The position numbers and the translations under genes are program-made. DNA of 5,629 bases, taken from positions 1 to 5,629 of the forward strand of contig JAPCJV010000149.1 in assembly GCA_027886785.1 (NCBI GenBank), in the 5' to 3' direction. Each line of letters begins with the position of its first letter. Within the stretch, counting starts at the first letter, position 1. The notes beneath the pieces were generated by a model. It did no database searches. It had not been told where the DNA came from and worked only from the letters and a program-made list of their open reading frames with translations. This DNA comes from Nitrososphaerota archaeon. GTDB lineage: Archaea; Thermoproteota; Nitrososphaeria; Nitrososphaerales; CADDZS01. Below are positions 1-5,451 of the stretch, in pieces.

Positions 1-143
1 CTGCCATACTTGACGTAACGCAGTACTCCATTTTCGAGTTCGAGAGTCAGGGGGCCCGCTTTCAATTTCCGAATATCAGGCTCGGGGAATTTTGACCCGA
101 AGAGACGGGTGTTCCTTGAAAACTGTTCGGAGGGCTCAAGCAT
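1..143 (-). CDS. N-terminal fragment of a D-apionate lactonase (ApnL)-like protein, cut by the window edge
   Basis: An open frame reads leftward from an ATG at 143 and runs off the window after 47 codons, so only the N-terminus is visible. It reads MLEPSEQFSRN, then RLFGSKFPEP, then LKAGPLTLELENG and LRYVKYG. From memory, the pattern 'LFG..EP', 'L(R/K)AGPLT.EL..G.LRY(I/V)..G' is the opening of the ApnL family, large proteins (N-terminal domain, TIM barrel, C-terminal domain) that include lactonases opening D-apionolactone to D-apionate. The ATG is chosen because the only in-frame sequence above it, back to a stop at 180-182, has no NTG start. A good TATA box lies 37-46 bases upstream. The gene diverges from the solute-binding protein gene. 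The coding call is firm in pattern. The family is a recognition from under 50 residues, and specificity for apionate is not shown: sugar-enzyme neighbours only make a sugar-lactone or glycoside role reasonable. Confidence 0.6.
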   Translation of the reverse strand, partial: MLEPSEQFSRNTRLFGSKFPEPDIRKLKAGPLTLELENGVLRYVKYG

Positions 144-179
144 ACGAGTGATTTCTCTCTCAAACGAAAAAATGGGTGC

Positions 180-204
180 CTATATACATTTCAAACGATT
201 CAAA
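180..204 (-). promoter_or_regulatory. TATA box and adjoining direct repeat for the leftward gene
   Basis: Read on the minus strand, ATGTATATAG (189 down to 180) is a strong archaeal-type TATA box. Directly upstream, touching it, are two copies of TTTGAA separated by TCG (204 down to 190). The proximal copy occupies the place of the BRE, the TFB recognition element. With the usual 25-27 base spacing, transcription would begin near 158, giving a leader of about 15 bases before the ATG at 143. Seen: the box and the repeat. Inferred: the start point and that the repeat is bound by a regulator. Confidence 0.55.
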
Positions 205-252
205 GCTTGACAGAACAAGAGGAGCTATTGCTCTAACAAACGCGTTCGCAAG

Positions 253-273
253 CTTAATATTTTCTTATATTTA
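253..273 (+). promoter_or_regulatory. AT-rich TATA region of the solute-binding protein gene
   Basis: Two overlapping TATA-like stretches, CTTAATATTT (253-262) and CTTATATTTA (264-273), lie before the ATG at 298. The second is centred about 29 bases from that ATG, which would place the transcript start at or within a few bases of the start codon. No Shine-Dalgarno-like purine run precedes the ATG, which agrees with a leaderless message. The exact box in use cannot be told from sequence alone. Confidence 0.5.
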
Positions 274-297
274 TCGACCTCAGCTGGAACTTATTTC

Positions 298-2367
298 ATG
301 ACACGCCGAATTCAGGCAATTGGTCGGATGATCGCGGTTCTTGTAGTAATAGTGGTAATTGTGATCGCTGCGATAGGTGGTGTGGCATATTATTTCCTCA
401 GCTCTAGTACTACTATAACTACTTCCCCTACGACTTCGACGCTTTCTACCTCATCTTCTACCAGTTTGGGATCTTCGTCGTCCAGCTCGTCATCCTCTTC
501 ATTTTCTTCATCTTCTAGTTCTTCTTCCTCGTCACTCCTTACGTCGAGTTCCAGCTCTTCGTCAGTATCCAGTACAACATCTTCATCGCAAACCGGTCCC
601 GCGTATTACAACAAGACTCTTACGATCGATCTTACCAGTTGGTCCCCAGTGGGCTTGAATCAGCTCAACGCATGGACTGTTGGCATCTATCCCGATTTGC
701 CGGCGTACACTTCTTGGCAAACGCTCGTAGCTGTGAATTTAACCGCAGACTTTCCGGGGGGCAATGCACCCGGAGTTGTCCAGTTCCTCCCTGACCTGGC
801 CAATAATTGGACGGTCTCGCCTGACGGAACGACTTACACTTTCCACCTTAGACAGAATGTGACCTTCTCGAATGGAGATCCGTTCAACGCGTACCAGGTC
901 TGGACCGTATACTACGGCTTTTACTATCTCTCCGCGAATGCTTCAAGCTGGTACAATGGGTACCAGTTGTTCAACATGAACACAGTCAATTTCGGACCAA
1001 GCTCGATTTCACTGCTACAACAGAGTGGGCTGATCAATCCCTCTCCCCAAGCGGTCGCTATGATGACCAACAGCTCCTGGCCGATCTATGCCACGGATCA
1101 GAATACGATCGTATTCCACATGACGCATTCTTTTCCATGGTTCTTAGGAACACTCGTAGCGGAAATCGGCTGCATTTATGACGCGCAGTATCTGCTCCAG
1201 CACGGAGCCTTCGGGACACCCACCGCTTACAACACTTACTTCAATCTGAACGCAATTCCCGGGACTGGGCCTTACATGGTGACTCAGGTCTCGGATAATC
1301 AGTTCGTAGCTTTCACGCAGAATCCGACGTACTGGGGAAAGAACCTTCCAGAATCGACGGTCACTTCCAATCCGACCATAGACCCCGGGCACGTCAAAGA
1401 TGTGCTAGCAAAGGTGGTGCCTGACCCTACAACGAGGTACATCGATCTTTCCACCGGAGCAGCTCAAATCATTTCTCCACCGGGCAAGTCCAACTTTCGG
1501 TTGATCCTCGCGAGTCCAGACAAATACGGCTATCCAGCGATCCCCCCAAATGCGGGACTGATCAGTGTCGAATCGCTGAATACCAAGATCTATCCCACCA
1601 ACATCACTGATGTGCGACTCGCGATCGTCCACGCGATCAACATGACCGACTTGATCGCAAAAGCCTATGGTCAGGGCGCAGCTACTCAGATGGTCGGGCC
1701 AGAGTATCCCGTTTGGTCACAGTTTTATGATCTCGGAAACTTCCAGCCCTATTCCTTTAACTTGACGCTCGCAGCGCAGTACCTGGCACAGGCGGGCTTT
1801 CCCAACGGTAAGGGATTGCCTACTCTCACATGGAGGCTGATTGCCACTTGCGATGTCTGCCTTACCAGGGCCACCGTCGCTCAAGCGACCCTCGCGCAGA
1901 TCGGGATTAATGTCGTAATCAATGCAGTAAGTTTCAACCAATGGGTCTCGGGCATCGCTCAACCCTATTCTTACTTGGTGAATAATTCCAATGTACTCGG
2001 AAATATTGAAGACCCCGAGGGGCCTACGGCGCAGCCAGCTTTTCTGTCACCCGTGGAATACTGGGTGACCTTCTCGAGTAACACATCCGCCTTCTCGAAT
2101 ACAGCGATTTACAGTACCGCGCTTTCGAACGCTTGCGCGAGCTCGTTCTTCAATGGATCGGCCATTCCTACCATCCAATCCATCTGCACGCGGGCGCAGA
2201 CCGAGATGTATAACCGGGCACCCTACTTCGGCTGGGTGGTTGCGAAATACACAGAAGGCTCTGGTTCACCAGCTTGGGACAGCAGTGTCGTAAAGAACGC
2301 CTATCTCGACCCTATTTGGGTGGGCATAAGTACCGTTCCCATCTTCAACACGGTAACCTTCGTCTGA
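298..2367 (+). CDS. membrane-anchored ABC transporter solute-binding protein, family 5 (oligopeptide/oligosaccharide type)
   Basis: The 689-residue product binds a substrate outside the cell and would deliver it to an ABC permease. Residues 1-11 are basic (MTRRIQAIGRM), 12-33 form a hydrophobic helix, and 35-97 are a Ser/Thr-rich linker with serine runs at 59-68, 70-79 and 83-89. There is no lipobox cysteine, so the helix probably stays as an anchor. From about 105 onward the protein follows the SBP_bac_5 fold: VSPDGTTYTFHLRQNVTFSNG at 173-193 is the family signature, GTGPY begins at 322 and is followed by a typical NPTYWG, and AQTEMYNRAPYFGW near the C-terminus fits the family's closing helix. 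Length is normal allowing for the linker. In archaea this family carries oligosaccharides such as cellobiose as well as peptides, and the neighbours favour a sugar. The five cysteines (292, 518, 521, 613, 630) include a CDVC. No permease or ATPase gene follows: the next gene is convergent. Confident for family, not for substrate. Confidence 0.93.
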   Translation: MTRRIQAIGRMIAVLVVIVVIVIAAIGGVAYYFLSSSTTITTSPTTSTLSTSSSTSLGSSSSSSSSSSFSSSSSSSSSSLLTSSSSSSSVSSTTSSSQTGPAYYNKTLTIDLTSWSPVGLNQLNAWTVGIYPDLPAYTSWQTLVAVNLTADFPGGNAPGVVQFLPDLANNWTVSPDGTTYTFHLRQNVTFSNGDPFNAYQVWTVYYGFYYLSANASSWYNGYQLFNMNTVNFGPSSISLLQQSGLINPSPQAVAMMTNSSWPIYATDQNTIVFHMTHSFPWFLGTLVAEIGCIYDAQYLLQHGAFGTPTAYNTYFNLNAIPGTGPYMVTQVSDNQFVAFTQNPTYWGKNLPESTVTSNPTIDPGHVKDVLAKVVPDPTTRYIDLSTGAAQIISPPGKSNFRLILASPDKYGYPAIPPNAGLISVESLNTKIYPTNITDVRLAIVHAINMTDLIAKAYGQGAATQMVGPEYPVWSQFYDLGNFQPYSFNLTLAAQYLAQAGFPNGKGLPTLTWRLIATCDVCLTRATVAQATLAQIGINVVINAVSFNQWVSGIAQPYSYLVNNSNVLGNIEDPEGPTAQPAFLSPVEYWVTFSSNTSAFSNTAIYSTALSNACASSFFNGSAIPTIQSICTRAQTEMYNRAPYFGWVVAKYTEGSGSPAWDSSVVKNAYLDPIWVGISTVPIFNTVTFV
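472..564 (+). repeat. serine-codon tract encoding the linker core
   Basis: This stretch encodes three serine runs of 10, 10 and 7 residues, punctuated by Phe and by Leu-Leu-Thr. All six serine codons occur among the 27 run positions (8 TCT, 6 TCG, 5 TCA, 4 TCC, 2 AGC, 2 AGT), so the DNA is not a simple-sequence repeat and the homopolymer appears maintained at protein level. Such Ser/Thr linkers in archaeal surface binding proteins are commonly thought to be O-glycosylated spacers. Confidence 0.85.
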
Positions 2368-2395
2368 TCGGTACTAACAGATGTAGTTTCTACGA

Positions 2396-3334
2396 CTAGA
2401 AAGATGGCGCGACTTCCTTCGCGAAGAGTTTCACGCTTTCCAATATGCTATCAACTGGTTCGATTTCGAGGCTGATCTGTTGCACTCCGAGCGAAAGGAA
2501 CTCCTCAATTCTTTTCGCAATCGTGGAGGGATCCCCAATTAGGCAACTGGGTTCGAGCTCCTCTACAGTTGAATCTCTTAGGGCGGCAATCAGGGAAGCA
2601 CCCTTCCTGGCATCCTCTTTGGTTCGAGCGATGGCGGTTTGAAAGTCCGCGTAAAACAAAAAGGCATCCAAATTTCTTTTGCGCTCAGAAGCGATCCGCT
2701 TGATCTCCTCAATCCCTAGTTTCATTTGGTTCAAGGTGGGGGAGAAGGGCATCCATCCTGAACCGAACTCTACTGCTCTTTCAAACGCCTTCGACGAACT
2801 GCCGCCAATCAAAATTGGAGGATGCGGTTTTTGAACCGGTCTCGGAACAACTTCGGCGTTTTTGAGCGAATAAAATTCACCGGAAAAAGTCACCAAAGGT
2901 TGCGTCCAGAGCAGTTGCATGATCTTCAACTGTTCGGAGGCGAGCCTTCCGCGTTTAGAAAACGGAAGATCCAAATTGGCAAACTCCGGCTTGTACCACC
3001 CGACGCCGTACCCCATCTGAATTCTGCCGTTGGAAGCATGGTCAATCGTAGTAATCATCGAAGTTAGAAGCAGCGGGTGTCTGAGGGGTAGTAGGACCGA
3101 AGAGCCGATCGTAACCCTGCTGGTAACACCGGCCAGATACGAGAGTACGCTCGTCGATTCATACAGACCCGGTTCGCCCAGGATTCGATACGGGTGGGGA
3201 TACTGGAGGTGATCTGAAGTCCAGAGTGCGTGGAAACCCAACTCCTCCGCCAATTCTGCGATTTTTCTAATATTGGAAAACGGTAAGTACCCGCGCATGT
3301 TCGGGAGATGCACCCCGAATCGCACCTTCGCCAA
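2396..3334 (-). CDS. luciferase-like, probably F420-dependent oxidoreductase
   Basis: The 312-residue product belongs to the bacterial-luciferase-like (TIM-barrel) superfamily, closest in pattern to the Rv2161c-like group of probable F420-dependent enzymes. Seen: RFGVHLPN at 5-12 (first strand), LWTSDHL at 37-43, GYGVGWYKPEF at 108-118, RGRLASEQL from 129, GEFY at 152-155, PRPVQKPHPPILIGG at 164-178 and GSGWMP at 191-196. These are the usual landmarks in the usual order, and length is typical. Members transfer hydride between F420H2 (or reduced flavin) and varied substrates. F420-dependent glucose-6-phosphate dehydrogenase is a sugar-oxidising relative, so a sugar substrate is possible but unproven. 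The start shown is TTG at 3334, with an in-frame TGA four codons above. A GTG at 3325 would also leave the fold intact and sits about 28 bases from an AT-rich box. It converges on the solute-binding protein gene and diverges from the aldo/keto reductase gene. Confidence 0.9.
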   Translation of the reverse strand: MAKVRFGVHLPNMRGYLPFSNIRKIAELAEELGFHALWTSDHLQYPHPYRILGEPGLYESTSVLSYLAGVTSRVTIGSSVLLPLRHPLLLTSMITTIDHASNGRIQMGYGVGWYKPEFANLDLPFSKRGRLASEQLKIMQLLWTQPLVTFSGEFYSLKNAEVVPRPVQKPHPPILIGGSSSKAFERAVEFGSGWMPFSPTLNQMKLGIEEIKRIASERKRNLDAFLFYADFQTAIARTKEDARKGASLIAALRDSTVEELEPSCLIGDPSTIAKRIEEFLSLGVQQISLEIEPVDSILESVKLFAKEVAPSF

Positions 3335-3348
3335 TGTTCTCGATCACC

Positions 3349-3360
3349 AATAATTTTTTC
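3349..3360 (-). promoter_or_regulatory. possible TATA box of the oxidoreductase gene
   Basis: Minus-strand sequence GAAAAAATTATT is the only strongly AT-rich element close to the start. Its centre is about 19 bases from the TTG at 3334 but about 28 bases from the GTG at 3325, the spacing expected for a leaderless transcript. It therefore slightly favours the shorter protein. No Shine-Dalgarno sequence is visible before either codon. Confidence 0.3.
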
Positions 3361-3471
3361 AGGAGATCAGTTGAGTACCAACCAAAAGATTTAGGTCAGA
3401 ACTGTTTTTTCCGATCTTGACTGCCTGATACAATTCTCGCGACTTTTTCATCAAAATCTCTCCCAGCCCCG

Positions 3472-3515
3472 AATTCCAAATGTTTTTCGAAAACCAGTCA
3501 AATTCCAAAGTTTTC
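3472..3515 (+). promoter_or_regulatory. candidate operator: repeated AATTCCAAA with a TTTTCGAAAA palindrome
   Basis: AATTCCAAATGTTTTTC at 3472-3488 recurs as AATTCCAAAGTTTTC at 3501-3515, start to start 29 bases apart, roughly three helical turns. A perfect 10-base palindrome, TTTTCGAAAA, occupies 3484-3493 between them. The block ends 43 bases before the aldo/keto reductase ATG, just upstream of where its TATA box should be, a fitting place for an activator or repressor site. The repeats are seen; the regulatory role is inferred. Confidence 0.35.
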
Positions 3516-3522
3516 TAGTAAC

Positions 3523-3544
3523 GGATAAAGCACGACTATTAAAA
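3523..3544 (+). promoter_or_regulatory. possible TATA element(s) of the aldo/keto reductase gene
   Basis: Two AT-rich candidates precede the ATG at 3559: GGATAAAG (3523-3530), centred about 32 bases upstream, and TATTAAAA (3537-3544), centred only about 18 bases upstream. The first has the better spacing and would give a leader of a few bases. The second is the better match to a TATA box but is too close for the usual geometry. The choice is open. Confidence 0.28.
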
Positions 3545-3558
3545 CCACTCCTGCAAAC

Positions 3559-4503
3559 ATGAACCCTCTCAACAAGAAGGAAATTGGTCGCACGGGAGTA
3601 AACGTCACTAGTCTCGGGTTGGGAGGAGGAGGCATCGGTGGACTGTATACACTTGTGCCTGAACGACAAGCGGTGAGTACTGTATCGAAAGCTCTTGAAC
3701 TTGGAATCAAGTACTTCGATACCGCTCCGCTGTATGGTTCGGGAAAAAGCGAAACTGCAATCGGGAAGGCTATTTCTGGAAAAAAGCAAAGCGATGAACT
3801 TACGATCTCGACCAAAGTGGGTTACTTAATCTCGGATGAACTGACTTCGTACGACTTTACTTCTAGAGCTGTTCAAAATTCATTTGAGAATAGTCTCCAT
3901 CGACTTGGATTAAAACGGGTCGACATAATCTTCATCCACGATCCAGTCGACCATTATCGTGACGCCATTACAGAAGCATATCCCAAGTTGCAGGAACTAA
4001 AATCGCAGGGTCTTCTCAGCGCTATAGGGGTGGGAATGAACGAGTGGGAAATGGAAGAAAGATTTGCGAGGGAAGGGAATTTTGATTGTTTCTTGCTCGC
4101 TGGTCGTTACACTCTTTTGGATCAAAGTGCCCTAAACAGCTTCTTGCCGCTTTGTGAAGAAAAGGGCATAAGCGTCATAATCGGGGGTCCATTTAACAGC
4201 GGAATCCTCGCTTCTGATTTGTCTGAAGGTGCGAAGTACAACTATGAAAACGCCCCGAAAGAAATTCTAGCCAAGGCAAGGCGCATAAACGAGATCTGTC
4301 AGAAATATGGGGTTCCACTCAAAGCTGCTGCATTGCAATTTGTACTCGCTCATCCTTCCGTCGCATCTGTCTTGTCTGGAGCTCGATCACCGGAGGAAAT
4401 AACGGAAAATTTTGAAATGATTCAGTTTCCAATTCCGGCGGAAGTGTGGAGGACTCTGTCCGAACAAGGTCTGATCCATTCACAAGCTCCTCTTCCAAAG
4501 TAG
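3559..4503 (+). CDS. aldo/keto reductase, L-fucose / D-threo-aldose 1-dehydrogenase type
   Basis: The 314-residue product is an NAD(P)-dependent aldo/keto reductase. The catalytic tetrad is in place: Asp54 and Tyr59 in YFDTAPLYG (52-60), Lys86 in ISTKVG (83-88) and His127 in FIHDP (125-129). Within the superfamily the pattern is that of sugar 1-dehydrogenases: LGLGGGGIGGLY (19-30), IHDPVDHYRDAITEAYP (126-142), AIGVGMNEWE (155-164), LLAGRYTLLDQSAL (179-192) and GGPFNSGIL (209-217). SGARSPEEITENFEMI (273-288) matches the C-terminal cofactor-binding region. Known members oxidise the C1 hydroxyl of L-fucose, D-arabinose or related aldoses to the lactone; pyridoxal dehydrogenase and L-galactose dehydrogenase are near relatives. 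The start gives the usual short lead before KEIGRTG. It diverges from the oxidoreductase gene and meets the TIM-barrel gene tail to tail with 8 bases between stops. Family certain, sugar-dehydrogenase class likely, exact sugar unknown. Confidence 0.93.
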   Translation: MNPLNKKEIGRTGVNVTSLGLGGGGIGGLYTLVPERQAVSTVSKALELGIKYFDTAPLYGSGKSETAIGKAISGKKQSDELTISTKVGYLISDELTSYDFTSRAVQNSFENSLHRLGLKRVDIIFIHDPVDHYRDAITEAYPKLQELKSQGLLSAIGVGMNEWEMEERFAREGNFDCFLLAGRYTLLDQSALNSFLPLCEEKGISVIIGGPFNSGILASDLSEGAKYNYENAPKEILAKARRINEICQKYGVPLKAAALQFVLAHPSVASVLSGARSPEEITENFEMIQFPIPAEVWRTLSEQGLIHSQAPLPK

Positions 4504-4511
4504 AAAATCTC

Positions 4512-5366
4512 TTACGCTCCGAAAGTTTTCTTCACGTACTCTCTGCTGGATTTGTGGTTATCTTCGATGGAATGATTCTTGTTCATCCCCTTTTCATTTG
4601 CGAGCTCGACTACAATTAGGCCTTGCCAGTTAACTGCGTTGAGCATTGTGGCTACTTTTTTGTAATCGACATCCCCATCTTGTAGCGCTTCGATCCACAC
4701 CCCATTCACTGAATTACGTAAATGAAGCGCGACTACTCTCGAAGAGTAACGATCCAGCAGTTCAAGAGGATCAATTCCAGCGCGAAAGGCCCAATGAAAA
4801 TCAAGCGTAAGCTTGACAAGATCAGGATCAGTATTTTCAAGAATATGTATGAGCTCCATCGCATCACGTCGCATCATTTCATCATGATAGTGAATTGTTA
4901 TTAGAGCACCGAGGTCCTTCAGCTTTCTCGAGAGGGTGTCTATTGATGCTGTTTCCCATGAAATTTCTTTGGCAGATTTTTCATTCTCCGACGGTTCAGG
5001 ATTGATATCGAGATACCTCACTCCAGAATCTATTGCCTGTCGTGTCAGCGCCAGAAAGGTTTCAATTGATTTTTCGGAGATTTTTGAGTCGTGGAGTGTG
5101 CTGTTTGCGTAAGCGACCGGCATTTGCAAATCGTACTCTTCCAATAGGTGTTTCAAGGGCTGAGATTTTTCGCCTATCATGGGCAGCTCAAGGAATCCTT
5201 CTATTCCATCATATCCGCTCGATGACAATGAACTAAATATTTCGCGATAGTGTGGCTCAAGCAGGTTCAAATTAACGAAACTCTTCTCCACTTCAGGGAT
5301 GCGATCGTGGAACACGAACTTCTGATACCATCGATACAAGCCGGACAACACTAACGTTTCATTCAT
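4512..5366 (-). CDS. sugar phosphate isomerase/epimerase-like protein (xylose-isomerase-like TIM barrel)
   Basis: The 284-residue product has the layout of the AP_endonuc_2 / xylose-isomerase-like TIM-barrel family. These are metal-dependent enzymes that isomerise or epimerise sugars, keto sugars and inositol derivatives, or dehydrate them. Seen in order: SGYDGIEGF (50-58), RYLDINPEP (117-125), ITIHYHDEM (156-164), LTLDFHWAFRAGIDP (186-200), VVALHLRNS (211-219), a GDVDY element (231-235) and GLIVVELANE (249-258). Likely metal ligands are Glu124, Asp189 with His191, His215 and Glu254, spaced as in the family; this assignment is by pattern only. Length is normal. It ends tail to tail with the aldo/keto reductase and shares an 85-base divergent region with the enolase-superfamily gene, which suggests that pair may be controlled together. 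The upstream sequence has GCAAATTTGG and AAACTAGATC as weak TATA candidates. The substrate is not recognisable: epimerase, isomerase and inosose dehydratase-like roles all remain possible. Confidence 0.87.
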   Translation of the reverse strand: MNETLVLSGLYRWYQKFVFHDRIPEVEKSFVNLNLLEPHYREIFSSLSSSGYDGIEGFLELPMIGEKSQPLKHLLEEYDLQMPVAYANSTLHDSKISEKSIETFLALTRQAIDSGVRYLDINPEPSENEKSAKEISWETASIDTLSRKLKDLGALITIHYHDEMMRRDAMELIHILENTDPDLVKLTLDFHWAFRAGIDPLELLDRYSSRVVALHLRNSVNGVWIEALQDGDVDYKKVATMLNAVNWQGLIVVELANEKGMNKNHSIEDNHKSSREYVKKTFGA

Positions 5367-5410
5367 GTTGATTTTCTTCCGCCAAATTTGCGATCTAGTT
5401 TCTTCTCACG

Positions 5411-5424
5411 GAAACCTTTAACTT
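5411..5424 (+). promoter_or_regulatory. possible BRE/TATA of the enolase-superfamily gene
   Basis: GAAACCTTTAACTT combines a purine-rich BRE-like lead with a TTTAA core, centred about 33 bases before the TTG at 5452. That would allow a transcript starting within several bases of the start codon. It lies in the 85-base gap shared with the leftward TIM-barrel gene, so the two promoters nearly overlap. Confidence 0.4.
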
Positions 5425-5451
5425 TCTCAGGTAGGCTCGGGACGATCTTAA

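Noticed and set aside
222..246. GAGC-TATT-GCTC hairpin and AACGCGTT palindrome as operators
   Set aside because: Both are short enough to occur by chance in 154 bases and neither is repeated elsewhere in the window.
1144..1962. Three minus-strand open frames (1144-1392, 1405-1632, 1717-1962) inside the solute-binding protein gene
   Set aside because: They lie wholly opposite a clearly recognisable family 5 protein, show no known pattern and have no promoter-like sequence of their own.
298..2367. Enrichment of N-glycosylation sequons in the binding protein
   Set aside because: About a dozen N-x-S/T sites are visible, but the protein is so rich in Asn, Ser and Thr that this is roughly what composition alone would give.
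2387..2402. TTTCTA-CGAC-TAGAAA hairpin between the two convergent genes as a terminator
   Set aside because: The stem is only six pairs with one G-C, it overlaps the last codons of the oxidoreductase gene, and no T-run follows on either strand.
2445..3212. Plus-strand open frames (2445-2642, 2822-3067, 3030-3212) opposite the oxidoreductase gene
   Set aside because: They are shadows of a gene whose protein carries all family landmarks; none reads like a real protein.
3451..3815. Two overlapping minus-strand frames covering the promoter and first 85 codons of the aldo/keto reductase
   Set aside because: They overlap conserved codons of the reductase including its FDTAPLYG region, and they overlap each other in different frames; composition is not protein-like.
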